The notes: generated from the letters alone by a model not told the origin. A stretch of 64,000 nt of DNA from Hyphomonas johnsonii MHS-2 (GCF_000685275.1 NZ_ARYK01000008.1:62001-126000); one strand, 5' to 3'. Positions 1 to 9,167 are shown, numbered from the stretch's first letter. Translations and numbers: made by a program.

Positions 1-435
1 GGCCGCCGCCGCAGCGCCGGCGGTTTCGAGCACCGGCGAGAAGGTGCCGAGGCCGATGACGATCGTGCCATTGGCATAGGTGACACCGGAATACTCGTTG
101 AGCATCGAGATCTTGACCCGCGGCTGGTCGGGAAGCGGATGCGGCCAGTTCGCCGCGATACCGGCCAGCATCGTGTTGAGCTGGGATTCGGTGTACGGCA
201 TTTCGAGAACCAGCTGGGTCAGTTCACCCTTGTTCTCGAGGTCCTGGTTCAGTCTCGCGCCTTCAGAATCGGTCGAGTAGACGGTCGGCTCGCTGGTCAC
301 GAGCTTGGGTCCGTCCTTGCCCGATTCCGAGAAGCCGATCGGATTGATCGTCTGCACCGCGTCCATCGCAGTCGCGCACGCGACAAGCGCGGCAGTGGAT
401 GTGGCCATCGCCAGTATGTTCAGTAAGCGTTTCAT
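1..435 (-). CDS. Lipoprotein, partial; possible M48-like peptidase N-terminal region
   Basis: The gene starts at 435 and runs off the left window edge in an open frame of 145 codons. The product begins MKRLLNILAMATSTAALVACA: a lipoprotein signal peptide with lipobox LVAC and acylated Cys about residue 20. The later stretch VKISMLNEYSGVTYANGTIVIGLG resembles the part of M48-type peptidases that precedes the HExxH helix, but that motif, if present, lies outside the window, so the family call is inference only. It is the third gene of a minus-strand set with the CHASE2 protein and the small exported protein, 37 bp after the latter. Confidence 0.6.
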   Translation of the reverse strand, partial: MKRLLNILAMATSTAALVACATAMDAVQTINPIGFSESGKDGPKLVTSEPTVYSTDSEGARLNQDLENKGELTQLVLEMPYTESQLNTMLAGIAANWPHPLPDQPRVKISMLNEYSGVTYANGTIVIGLGTFSPVLETAGAAAAA

Positions 436-472
436 GGTGTCCCCATTTGGAATGCTGTCTCAGGTGTTGTGG

Positions 473-841
473 TCAGTTCTGGTTGACGCAGGCAGATTCC
501 CCCGAACCCATCTGTGTTGCGCCGATTTTCTGGTTGCTCTGGGCGACCTTGATTTCAGTCGGTCCGCAAACGCGCGGCTTGTTGGTTTCGACGTTCGTGT
601 CAGTCGCCTTCACGCGGTATTCCTTTCCGCCATGTGTGAATTTGACGAACATGCCGTCGACTTCATAAGGCGTGTCCAGTTGCTTGAAGGCGGTCGTGTC
701 GACACGGGTGAGCTTGCCGTCGATCATGGCCATGACACTGGTCTTCTTGAAGGCCAGCGGCGTAGCGTCGTCCGCCTGTGCGAGTCCGGCCGAGGCCATG
801 AACGCGCAAGATAATGCGAGGGCGAATAGGATGCGGGTCAT
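473..841 (-). CDS. Small exported protein of unknown function
   Basis: Encodes 122 aa with a clear Sec signal peptide (MTRILFALALSCAFMASAGLAQA, cleavage around residue 23). The mature part is small, mostly beta-like and polar, with two cysteines (VCGPTE and SACVNQN) that could form a disulfide in the periplasm. I do not recognise a family. Its start codon overlaps the stop of the CHASE2 gene by ATGA at 838-841, which indicates translational coupling and suggests that it acts with that sensor or with the downstream lipoprotein. Confidence 0.7.
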   Translation of the reverse strand: MTRILFALALSCAFMASAGLAQADDATPLAFKKTSVMAMIDGKLTRVDTTAFKQLDTPYEVDGMFVKFTHGGKEYRVKATDTNVETNKPRVCGPTEIKVAQSNQKIGATQMGSGESACVNQN

Positions 842-3030
842 ATCGGGTCTCCTTCTGGGGTGGGGGCTGGTGGAAGCTGTGTCCCGGCTTCCGCGGGTGA
901 TTCAGGTTCGTCTGCGATCGTGGTGGGTGGATACAGCAGGCTGACGATGCGCTCCTTCTCGGCGCGGGCATTGGCGGGCCGCTGGCTGCTTTCGAAGCCG
1001 ATCGTTTCCATGTCGAGATAGCGCGCCGTGCGGGCGATCATGTTGAGGAAGGCGTTGCCGGACCGCTTGATCACCGGCGTCTGGCGCAGCAGGCGCGCGA
1101 TGTCGTCGCCGATTTCGTCACGCATCAGGAAGATGAAGAACGACCATGACAGCGTCAGCACGCCGATCCAGTTGAGCGGCGCCATGCGCAGGTAGAACAG
1201 CTGGAAGTAGAGTGCGCCGCCGACGATCAGCAGGATGGTGCCGAACGTCATGATGTAGAATATCCAGTGGCTGGGGCGGCGTTGTGCGCGGGTGCCGGTT
1301 TCCAGGGCATGCGCCTTGTCGATCAGGCTGCGGTTCATGGTGAACTGGCCCAGAACCCCGGCCAGTGCGACGAACAGCATGACAAATGTCTCGTACACGT
1401 CTCCCTCGTCCACGCGGCCGATACCCATGAAGCTGAACAGCCTGTTGCCATCCGGGCCTCGCAGGTAATCCTGATGATCCGTGATCAGGTTGTCCAGTGC
1501 CATTGCGTGCTGGTGCATGCCGGGCAGCCGGCCGTGGGCCGTTGATGGCGTCCAGTCAGCCGAATTGCGGAACCGTGTGCCGACAATCATCACCCGTCCG
1601 TCAAACACCGCGCGGGCCATGCCGTCGGAGACGCTGCCCTCGCCGATCGTGAAGAAGGGCACTTCGAGATGGTACGGGCACGGCTGGACCAGCGTGCGAT
1701 AGGTCTGCATGTCGCTGCCGGACGTCCGGTTGAACAGGAGACGGGCCAGCATGACGACCGGGTTGGCGTCGATATAGCAGGTGATTTCGGATTTTTCCTG
1801 GCCGGGAACCACCGGATTGTCCTGCTTCGGCGCGGGGGCCATCTCGTCGATCTTCCGACCGAAAAGGGGCAGCTTCTCGATGGTCGGGGCCTTGCCGGTG
1901 ACGAAGGTTTCCATGTCGGCGAAATAGCGCGGCACATTCGACCCCCAGATCAGGGACATCTGGTCGCCCCGGCGGTCGAGGATCACCTGCAGCCGCTCTG
2001 CCATCTTGAAGGTCCGGTCGGACTCGTCGGGATCCTTGTCGATTTCAGGGCACTGGTTTGCATTGTCGATGCACCAGGCGAGATAGGTGACCACGGCGGG
2101 GGTTGGCCTGCGCTGGGCCCGCTGCCCTTTCTTCTGGAAGTATTGCTGCAGTTCGGCATGGCCGAGGGCGGTCGTGTAGGTCGGGTACATGCCCTCTTCG
2201 GTCAGGAAGCGGACCGGGGCGAGAATGGCGATCCTTTCGAGATCCCTCTGCGCCGGGGCCGGCTCCTCGCCGTCGACGAGCGGTTCGACTTCGATCGACC
2301 GGGCAAAGACAAGCGGTATCCCGCCATTCGCCTTGATGCAGGCGACTTTCAGGAGCGCTGTACCGCATCGCGATGCGGGTTCGTCCTTCCACTTGCCGTA
2401 GGCGGTCGCTGCTGCGACCTCGGTGAGAAATTCATTGTAGTTTGCCCGTTCCTGCGCGGTGCCGCCGTTTTCAAGGAAGATGAAGTCGAAGAACATGGCC
2501 GGCGGTGGCCGGATCGGACCGCCATCGCGATTGGTGCGGCCTTCATGCAGCGTGACAAGCTCGTGTATGAGGAAGGCATGGTCACGATAGGTCGGCCGCC
2601 AGCTTTGCCAGCCGGCATCGATGACGCTCGGCGCGTCCTCATCGCCATCGGCGCCCGGATCTGCTGCGCCGGCGAAGCTCTTGAACACCCGGCCCATCGT
2701 GTTGAGGACGACTTCACTGAGATAGACGGTGACGATCTGGTCCTGGCCGATTTTCGGCGCGCCGGGATCAACCGGATCGGGCAGGCGCCAGAGGTCGTGC
2801 TCGGCGTCGCCTTCGGCATTGACATAGGCCTCGATCCCGAAATCGTCCGGGTTGGTGCGGGCGTCGCCATAATAGGAGGCGAAGGCCCGGTACAGGATAT
2901 TTCGGCTGTGCTGATCCATCGCCGTGTCGATGCCGAATGGCTCGATCGCGGATATGAACAGTGCCAAGCCGGAAAATACTATCGAAAATAGTATTCCGCG
3001 GACCACCGGGTGCCAAGCTTTCGTCCCCAT
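838..3030 (-). CDS. CHASE2-domain membrane protein without an output domain
   Basis: Encodes 730 aa. An N-terminal membrane segment (about residues 9-28) is followed by a large extracytoplasmic region. Its end has the usual CHASE2 signature: GRVMIVGTRFRNSADW, then GRLPGMHQHAMALDNLI. At least three membrane helices follow (VYETFVMLFVALAGVLG; WIFYIMTFGTILLIVGGALYF; LNWIGVLTLSWSFFIFLM), then a short cytoplasmic tail. CHASE2 domains normally sense extracellular signals for a kinase, adenylate cyclase or GGDEF domain. None is present here, so the signal may pass to the coupled small protein or an unlinked partner. It is first in its operon and sits directly behind a CtrA-type box. Confidence 0.85.
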   Translation of the reverse strand: MGTKAWHPVVRGILFSIVFSGLALFISAIEPFGIDTAMDQHSRNILYRAFASYYGDARTNPDDFGIEAYVNAEGDAEHDLWRLPDPVDPGAPKIGQDQIVTVYLSEVVLNTMGRVFKSFAGAADPGADGDEDAPSVIDAGWQSWRPTYRDHAFLIHELVTLHEGRTNRDGGPIRPPPAMFFDFIFLENGGTAQERANYNEFLTEVAAATAYGKWKDEPASRCGTALLKVACIKANGGIPLVFARSIEVEPLVDGEEPAPAQRDLERIAILAPVRFLTEEGMYPTYTTALGHAELQQYFQKKGQRAQRRPTPAVVTYLAWCIDNANQCPEIDKDPDESDRTFKMAERLQVILDRRGDQMSLIWGSNVPRYFADMETFVTGKAPTIEKLPLFGRKIDEMAPAPKQDNPVVPGQEKSEITCYIDANPVVMLARLLFNRTSGSDMQTYRTLVQPCPYHLEVPFFTIGEGSVSDGMARAVFDGRVMIVGTRFRNSADWTPSTAHGRLPGMHQHAMALDNLITDHQDYLRGPDGNRLFSFMGIGRVDEGDVYETFVMLFVALAGVLGQFTMNRSLIDKAHALETGTRAQRRPSHWIFYIMTFGTILLIVGGALYFQLFYLRMAPLNWIGVLTLSWSFFIFLMRDEIGDDIARLLRQTPVIKRSGNAFLNMIARTARYLDMETIGFESSQRPANARAEKERIVSLLYPPTTIADEPESPAEAGTQLPPAPTPEGDPI

Positions 3031-3039
3031 GAAAGAAGG

Positions 3040-3054
3040 TTAAACAGAAATTAA
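3040..3054 (-). promoter_or_regulatory. CtrA-type binding site upstream of the CHASE2 gene
   Basis: Read on the minus strand, this site is TTAA, seven bases, TTAAC, matching the full CtrA consensus TTAA-N7-TTAAC known from Caulobacter and relatives. It ends only 9 bp before the CHASE2 start, so a bound regulator would lie over the start region. Cell-cycle control of the operon is inference from the motif. Confidence 0.55.
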
Positions 3055-3229
3055 TTCCAAGTGAAACCCATAGTTGGAAGGAAACGCCAAAAATTGCGCC
3101 TGCGGACAGCCTGCCGGTCATGAATATGCCGTGCAGTGTACAATTGTGTAGCAGTTGCAACGATTGATACGTTCAGGCCGGCACTGCAGTATCCACAGGG
3201 CGCGGACGGTCAAGTCCGTCTGAGCGCGA

Positions 3230-3904
3230 TCAGCCGCCTGCGTACAGGATCGCCGAGACGACGGCGAGGGCGATGACCGCTGCCCCGATGATCCGCGGCC
3301 AGCGGGCGCGACTGTCTGCCGGCGATGTTCCAAAGTCTGCGCGCGGACGGTGGCCTGTCAGCATCGGCCTGACGAGATTGTCCTTGAACAGCAGCAGGTA
3401 GGTGGCGATGGCGACCAGGTGAAGCCCGATCAGGGTGAGCAGGACCTTGAAGCTGATATGGTGGATCTCTGCGAACAGGCGGCCGGTTTCGAACGAGACG
3501 TAGCGTCCGAGCGGGCCGGATTCCAGGCCGTCCACATCGACCGCGAACAGGCCGGTGGAGACCTGCGTGGCGAGTGCCAGCAGCATGGCGATGACACTGA
3601 GCGCGCCCGCCGGGTTGTGCCCGAAATGCGGGTGGTGCCGGCGGCCCAGCATGTCGCGGACATGGGCGAGCAGTTCACGCGGGCGAACCAGCATGCGGGC
3701 AAAGCGCGCGGTGGCCGGTCCGATGAGGCCCCAGACAAGGCGATAGACCAGCAGCCCGACCAGCGTGACGCCAAGGCGCCTGTGCCAGTCCATGATGCCC
3801 TGCTCGGCCGTCCACCACATCAGGGCGAAGCCGAACACCGTGAGCCAGTGAAACAGTCTGAGCGTCCAGTCCCAGACCTGAACCTGCGCGCGACTGTCCG
3901 GCAT
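3230..3904 (-). CDS. Cytochrome b561 family membrane protein
   Basis: Encodes 224 aa, a four-helix diheme cytochrome b of the prokaryotic b561/Ni-Fe-hydrogenase b-subunit type. Helix 1 carries WTLRLFHWLTVFGFALMWW with the expected heme-ligand His; RRLGVTLVGLLVYRLVWGLIG follows; a later helix has EIHHISFKVLLTLIGLHLVAI with further candidate His ligands. A fifth hydrophobic segment closes the protein. The gene lies 6 bp after the cytochrome c'-like lipoprotein gene, so the pair probably forms a small electron-transfer unit moving electrons between the quinone pool and a periplasmic c-type cytochrome. Confidence 0.9.
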   Translation of the reverse strand: MPDSRAQVQVWDWTLRLFHWLTVFGFALMWWTAEQGIMDWHRRLGVTLVGLLVYRLVWGLIGPATARFARMLVRPRELLAHVRDMLGRRHHPHFGHNPAGALSVIAMLLALATQVSTGLFAVDVDGLESGPLGRYVSFETGRLFAEIHHISFKVLLTLIGLHLVAIATYLLLFKDNLVRPMLTGHRPRADFGTSPADSRARWPRIIGAAVIALAVVSAILYAGG

Positions 3905-3910
3905 GCCGGC

Positions 3911-4423
3911 CTAGTCTTCCGCGCGGAATTTGTCGTGGCAGGACTTGCAGGTCGCGCCGGTGGCCTTGAACGCCTCAGCGATGGCGGCGATGTCACCGGC
4001 CTGGGCCGTGGTGTCGAGCGTTGCGGCGGCTGACTGGAGGTTGGTGATCTTCGTTTCCAGTTCGGTGCGCTCTTCCCAGATGACGGCAAGGGCCGCTGTC
4101 TTCACACCGGCATCGGGGCCGCTGCCGGCCGGGAACCAGGTGTCCATGTCGGACACTTCGGACGGGATGGCGGCTGCAGCGGCCTGGATCGCGGCGAGAT
4201 CCGGTTCGCCGGCCTTGAGGTTGTCGCTGATCGTCTTGAAGGCCTTGCCGACGTTCTTCAGGTGCGCCTGGCGGGCCTCGATCGTTTCCCGGGCCGTCAG
4301 GCCGTTCTCCAGCGTCACGGCGGACTCAGCGGGGGCTGCCGGACTGTCGCCCGATCCGCAGGCAGTGAGCAGGGCAAAGGCGGCGAGGGCGGCAATGGCG
4401 AAGGGGGTCTGGCGAGGCGTCAT
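3911..4423 (-). CDS. Class II cytochrome c (cytochrome c'-like) lipoprotein
   Basis: Encodes 170 aa starting at MTPRQTPFAIAALAAF, chosen because GGAG lies a suitable distance upstream and the signal peptide begins there. A lipobox ends in LLTAC (Cys about 22). The mature protein is an all-alpha bundle (ETIEARQAHLKNVGKAFKTI) with the single heme site CKSCH near the C-terminus, the hallmark of class II c-type cytochromes. Lipid anchoring would hold it next to the cytochrome b561 encoded just downstream. Confidence 0.9.
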   Translation of the reverse strand: MTPRQTPFAIAALAAFALLTACGSGDSPAAPAESAVTLENGLTARETIEARQAHLKNVGKAFKTISDNLKAGEPDLAAIQAAAAAIPSEVSDMDTWFPAGSGPDAGVKTAALAVIWEERTELETKITNLQSAAATLDTTAQAGDIAAIAEAFKATGATCKSCHDKFRAED

Positions 4424-4570
4424 GGTGTTCTCCGTTCCGGCTGACCCGCACATTGGTAGGCAAAGCCGGCGCCGGATGCAATCACCGGCGCGGAACCGGC
4501 CAGCACCAGCGGCCGGCATGGCGGGGCCATCCGGGGCGATGCGGGCTGAATTCGGGTGCAGGCGCGCGGA

Positions 4571-4921
4571 TCAGGACGTGTCGGGCGCGGCCGGGGCGCA
4601 AACCGCGCTGCAAGCGTGGCAGGGCGCAGCCGTGGCCGCAGCGGCGGGCAGGTGTGATTCCAGGAACGCTACCGGCGTGTCGCATGCCAGGCCGGGATCG
4701 GCCCAGGCAGGGCAGGCTGGCGCGTCATAATGATAGAGGGACGGGTCGCGCGGGGCATCGCTGATGCAGGTGACGGTGAGATTGCCGAAGCGGTCGATGC
4801 GGAAGAGGACATCGCGATGGTGCGTGTCGATCCAGGCCTGCAAACGCCAGAGCTGGAGCCACAGCCAGGGCCAGAACAGCGGATAGACAAAGGCATAGAG
4901 ATGGGCGCGGCGCGTCAGCAT
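4571..4921 (-). CDS. Hypothetical protein with N-terminal membrane segment
   Basis: Encodes 116 aa starting MLTRRAHLYAFVYPLFWPWL. A Trp-rich hydrophobic segment (residues 8-27) is followed by WIDTHHRDVLFRIDRFGNLT, and the C-terminal half is rich in Cys and Ala (CHACSAVCAP). I do not recognise the family. The frame stays open far upstream, but that extension is low-complexity and overlaps the start of the divergent DUF2165 gene, so the internal Met is preferred. The ribosome-binding site is weak. Confidence 0.5.
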   Translation of the reverse strand: MLTRRAHLYAFVYPLFWPWLWLQLWRLQAWIDTHHRDVLFRIDRFGNLTVTCISDAPRDPSLYHYDAPACPAWADPGLACDTPVAFLESHLPAAAATAAPCHACSAVCAPAAPDTS

Positions 4922-5106
4922 GATGGGACCATTATGCGCGGGGACAGCAGGGGGCGGAGAGATTTGAGGCGCGGACAATGGCGGCTGCAGGACGCGGCGA
5001 TTTTCCGGGGGACAGGCCGGTGCCTGACGGCACCCGCAATTCCCTGCTTCCTTGCATGCCGCAAAGATTCGCCTAGTTTGACGCCGAAACAGGGAGGGGA
5101 GCAAGA

Positions 5107-5601
5107 ATGCTGCGTATCGTGAAAATACTTCTGGTGCTGAGTGTCGCCGCATGGGCGCTGGTCGCCGTTGTGGGCAATATCGTCGACTGGGGCGGAACCA
5201 CGGGGGCGGTGGCCGCGACCACGTCGATGTCGACATTCGACGCGGTGCCGGCGAGCAGCCGGGCAACGTCGAACCCGGCGGTCATATTCCTGGGAGCATC
5301 GTTCATCGTGCTGCTGAAGCTGGCGACCGGCCTGCTGTGCCTGGGCGGAGCGTGGCGGATGTGGACGGCACGGGGGGATGATGCGGCGATCTTCGAGAAG
5401 GCGAAATCGCTGGCGCTGACCGGCTGTGGCGTGGCCATGTTCATGCTGTTCGCCGGATGGATCGTGATCGCCGAGACCTGGTTCGAGCTGTGGCGGTCAC
5501 CTGCGCTGCTCGACCCCGCGCTCGGCTCGGCGTTCCGTTATGGCGGGTTCATCGGCGTGATCGCGCTGTTTGTCGGGATGCGGGAAGAGCAAGGCACCTG
5601 A
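5107..5601 (+). CDS. DUF2165 family small integral membrane protein
   Basis: Encodes 164 aa with four predicted membrane helices: residues 4-25 (VKILLVLSVAAWALVAVVGN), about 60-83 (AVIFLGASFIVLLKLATGLL), about 105-124 (GVAMFMLFAGWIVIAE) and a last one near the C-terminus (GGFIGVIALFVGM). The NIVDW motif after helix 1 and the helix pattern match DUF2165. A good ribosome-binding site (GGGAGGGG) precedes the start. Function unknown; inner membrane. Confidence 0.8.
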   Translation: MLRIVKILLVLSVAAWALVAVVGNIVDWGGTTGAVAATTSMSTFDAVPASSRATSNPAVIFLGASFIVLLKLATGLLCLGGAWRMWTARGDDAAIFEKAKSLALTGCGVAMFMLFAGWIVIAETWFELWRSPALLDPALGSAFRYGGFIGVIALFVGMREEQGT

Positions 5602-5682
5602 CGGAGCCGTGTTTCGCGTTCGCTGAGGGTGAGTCCGGATTGGGGGCGAGGGCGGATTGCGGCAATCGCTGCCCGCGCATGC

Positions 5683-6972
5683 TTACCGGCTGTAATACGT
5701 CCAGCCATTGATGTTGAGGCTGGATGAATTGCTGAACGTGGCTCCGGCGACGGGCGGGGCGAGCCCTGCCGGCTGCGCCGCGTCGAGCCATCCCGCGAAC
5801 CCTTCGACAACGTGGCCATTATCAAGCAGCAGCGTCATGGCATGGCCGTCGACATAGTAGGAGCCCGTGACACCGCCTTCTGCCTTGCCGCCGGGCAGCG
5901 TGGCGGAGCGGACCGTGCCTGCGATGAATTTCCCGTCCGGCGCCAGGATGATGTCATGCTTTCCGAGCGCGGCGGCAGGCAGCGTGCCGGCGGCGACCTT
6001 CTTCAGGACGCTGGTGTCCTCGCCGAAGGCAACATCGAGCGCTGTGCCCTTTTTGAACGGCCTGTAGGCGCGGACCATTTCGATCCGGGAGTCTTCGTCA
6101 AAGTGATTGAAGTCGGCCTCGAATGCGCGGAGTGATTTCCACTCCGGCTGGCCCATGCCGCGCGCCTCGACGGTGCCGTTTTCCCGGCCGTCTTTCCAGC
6201 GCCAGAGGAAGGGGAGGCATTGGCCGGTCTTGTCATGGACCAGGATGTCGCCTGGGGCGAACAGTGTCGGGTCCCAGTCAAGGCAGTGCGATCCCCATGC
6301 GGGCGCGGTGTCGCTTTCGCGGGCAAACAGCATCGCCGTGTGATTGCCGACAGGTTCCCATGCGGCCGTCATGAACAGTTCGGTCAGCTGGGACCGGACC
6401 ATGTCGACGATCATGACGGGCTTGTGGCCACGCGGGATCGACCGGGCATAGCCCTCAGCGGTGGGCGTCGGTGTCTGGTCGGATTGCGAGAGCTGGTAGC
6501 GCAGCGTGAACAGTTCGACGATTTGCTGTGTTATGGCCTGGTAGGCGTAGCTGTCTGCCTTCGGCCCGAGGGCGGGCTGCGAGTTGACGATCACGGCCAT
6601 TTGCAGGCCGTCTTTCACCCAATGCCCCATGCCGATGAGGCGGCAATGCGGGCGGACGGGATCATCCGATGCGAAGAGCCCGGCAAAGGAGCCCTGCGTT
6701 TCGGCCTGCGCCAGGGCAGGGCAGTGCGCACGATCGGCGAAGTATGCCTTCGCGGACTCGAATTTCTCTTCTTGCGTCAGCTCGGGCCGGACATCGTTGA
6801 CGATGGCGACTTGGATTTGCGGCATGTCGGGGCGTGTCAGGTAGACGCTGTTGGTGCTGACCCGCATCGCCCAGCCCGGCGGCACGATCTCGGGGGCGCC
6901 CTGCGCGGCGGCGACGCCACATGAGAGCGCCGCGACCACACCGGCAAGCCAAAGGCGAAGAACACGCGCCAT
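5683..6972 (-). CDS. Exported protein of unknown function
   Basis: Encodes 429 aa with a Sec signal peptide (LWLAGVVAALSCGVAAAQG, cleavage about residue 24). The mature protein has no membrane helices and no motif I can assign. It contains a Met- and Cys-poor mixed alpha/beta region and ends in a basic, aromatic tail (NINGWTYYSR). It probably acts in the periplasm. The next gene downstream on the minus strand is the GIY-YIG-side small protein only in the opposite map direction, so this one appears to be transcribed alone, converging on the DUF2165 gene. Confidence 0.7.
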   Translation of the reverse strand: MARVLRLWLAGVVAALSCGVAAAQGAPEIVPPGWAMRVSTNSVYLTRPDMPQIQVAIVNDVRPELTQEEKFESAKAYFADRAHCPALAQAETQGSFAGLFASDDPVRPHCRLIGMGHWVKDGLQMAVIVNSQPALGPKADSYAYQAITQQIVELFTLRYQLSQSDQTPTPTAEGYARSIPRGHKPVMIVDMVRSQLTELFMTAAWEPVGNHTAMLFARESDTAPAWGSHCLDWDPTLFAPGDILVHDKTGQCLPFLWRWKDGRENGTVEARGMGQPEWKSLRAFEADFNHFDEDSRIEMVRAYRPFKKGTALDVAFGEDTSVLKKVAAGTLPAAALGKHDIILAPDGKFIAGTVRSATLPGGKAEGGVTGSYYVDGHAMTLLLDNGHVVEGFAGWLDAAQPAGLAPPVAGATFSNSSSLNINGWTYYSR

Positions 6973-7101
6973 CCTGGAAATCCCCCACTCTGTGTCGGAA
7001 TGGGCGGCCTGGATCAGGCGGCCCGTGTCTTGTCCGGTCTCGGGGCATTTTTACCTGCCCGGCGGCATCTGGCCACCCCTGGCCGCGATATTCCGTGGCG
7101 G

Positions 7102-7458
7102 CTATTGCATGGGCAGGTCCATCGCCTCCAGCGAGCGCTCGAGGACGACGGTGCCGAGATGTTCGCCATAGAGGCGCATGGCGTATTCGAACATCGGCGT
7201 GCCCACTTCATTGAAGCCGACGCCGCAATTGCCCGACGCGCTGAGCCCGGCTGTCAGCATCAGCGCGCCGAGCACGCCGGTCGCCTCGCTCTTCTTCTCC
7301 TGCAGGGCCAGCAGCATCAGCTGTTTCATCTGCGCGATGTCGGCCTCGGTCGCATGGCTGATCATGCAGCTGGCGACCTGTTCGGACCGGTCTTCGGCAA
7401 GGGCAGGCGCGGCAGTGAGGCAGGCGGCCACGAGGCCAAGGCAAAGGGTGCGGATCAT
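7102..7458 (-). CDS. Small exported protein of unknown function
   Basis: Encodes 118 aa with a Sec signal peptide (MIRTLCLGLVAACLTAAPALAED, cleavage after ALA). The mature part is predicted all-helical (EQVASCMISHATEADIAQMKQL, then EKKSEATGVLGALML), with two Cys residues (SCMIS and GNCGVGF) that may pair in the periplasm. Family not recognised. The ribosome-binding site GGAG lies a few bases before the start. It lies downstream of repeat unit A. Confidence 0.7.
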   Translation of the reverse strand: MIRTLCLGLVAACLTAAPALAEDRSEQVASCMISHATEADIAQMKQLMLLALQEKKSEATGVLGALMLTAGLSASGNCGVGFNEVGTPMFEYAMRLYGEHLGTVVLERSLEAMDLPMQ

Positions 7459-7580
7459 GGGAGGCTCCTGAATTTGACCGGCGAGGGATAGGCCGGGATC
7501 GTGTCAGGATTGGGGTGGAGGTGCGCGGGGGAGATTACGGTTGCGTTAGGGTGTGGGGCAGGTTTGCGCGTGTCTTCATG

Positions 7581-7678
7581 AGCGCTCATGCTGAGCGAAG
7601 TCGAAGCACGGGCGCGGGGGGGAAGGGTGTGCGCCGCCGCATTCATCCTTCGACTTCGCTCAGGATGAGTCCGGTTTA
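7581..7678. repeat. Long palindromic repeat unit A, 3' side of the GIY-YIG gene
   Basis: An inverted repeat: left arm 7585-7609, right arm 7645-7669, 35-bp loop. Each arm contains CTGAGCGAAGTCGAAG or its complement. The arms differ at one internal base and at the three inner-end bases. Flanking bases (AGCGCTCAT at the left, TCCGGTTT at the right) are shared with unit B, so the repeated unit is about 98 bp. The last codons and stop (TGA, 7660-7662) of the GIY-YIG gene lie inside the right arm. Confidence 0.9.
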
Positions 7679-8025
7679 TGGAGTGAGTCCTGATGGGTGA
7701 GTTTGTAGAATTTTCCCAATTCCCGAATTGGCGGCGCTGTCTGCGATTTCGATAAAGTCTTCAGCCGGGTCCAGTCACCGCGGACGAAGGCTTCCTTCTT
7801 CGCTCGGCTCCAGCCTTTCATCTGGCGTTCGAAACTGACCATGCCGGCCGGGTCCGGGAACGCGCCCGCCCAGACCAGTTCGACAGGCCGGCGCCTGAAC
7901 GTGAAGGCTTTCGGATCGACGCCTTCATTGTGAGTCCAGACGCGGTTTTCCACGTCGTCTCCCCTGTGGGACCCGACATAGTATTTCCCGTCCGCGCACT
8001 GCAGGAGATAGACCCAGAACTGCAT
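7660..8025 (-). CDS. GIY-YIG family nuclease flanked by palindromic repeats
   Basis: Encodes 121 aa. The GIY-YIG fold is complete: VYL at residues 5-7 and YVG at 16-18 replace the name motif; R28 (VENRV), H32 (THNEG) and E66 (FERQMKGW) fit the catalytic and metal-binding set of small stand-alone members; SRAKKEAF follows. This fold cleaves DNA with one metal ion. A ribosome-binding site (AGAGGG) lies just before the start. Upstream, repeat unit B begins 15 bp away; downstream, the stop codon lies within repeat unit A. Such placement suggests that the nuclease and the repeat are a linked pair, perhaps with the hairpin as substrate. That last step is inference. Confidence 0.9.
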   Translation of the reverse strand: MQFWVYLLQCADGKYYVGSHRGDDVENRVWTHNEGVDPKAFTFRRRPVELVWAGAFPDPAGMVSFERQMKGWSRAKKEAFVRGDWTRLKTLSKSQTAPPIRELGKFYKLTHQDSLHKPDSS

Positions 8026-8036
8026 GGCCCTCTTCT

Positions 8037-8138
8037 AGCGCTCATCCTGAGCGAAGTCGAAGGATTGGGCGCGGGCGAATGGGGTTTTGGTTCAGGGGCG
8101 CCATCCTTCGACTTCGCTCAGGATGAGTTCGGTTTGTG
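8037..8138. repeat. Long palindromic repeat unit B, between hemB and the GIY-YIG gene
   Basis: A perfect 25-bp inverted repeat: arms 8041-8065 and 8103-8127 with a 37-bp loop. The arms have the same sequence as the right arm of unit A, and the outer flanks (AGCGCTCAT and TTCGGTTT) match unit A, so A and B are imperfect direct repeats of one unit enclosing the nuclease gene. It lies 15 bp after the hemB stop and 15 bp before the nuclease start. As RNA it would fold into a very stable hairpin. From general knowledge, this core recurs in many unrelated genomes and yields spurious peptides such as ILSEVEG and FDFAQDE. Confidence 0.92.
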
Positions 8139-8141
8139 AGG

Positions 8142-9137
<996 letters not shown>

Positions 9138-9167
9138 GCAGCGCTAGATGCGACAAATCCGGGGCCG

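Noticed and set aside
4922..5266. Upstream extension of the 4571-4921 gene to give a 231-aa protein
   Set aside because: The added part is low-complexity Pro/Arg-rich sequence, overlaps the start of the divergent DUF2165 gene, and codon use there fits the other strand.
7515..7700. Plus-strand open frame through repeat unit A
   Set aside because: It is a translation of the palindrome (ends in STSLRM-type peptide), not a gene; the opposite strand carries the true nuclease end.
7930..8139. Plus-strand open frame with ILSEVEG and FDFAQDEF
   Set aside because: Well-known spurious peptide from the repeat core, antisense to the nuclease gene start.
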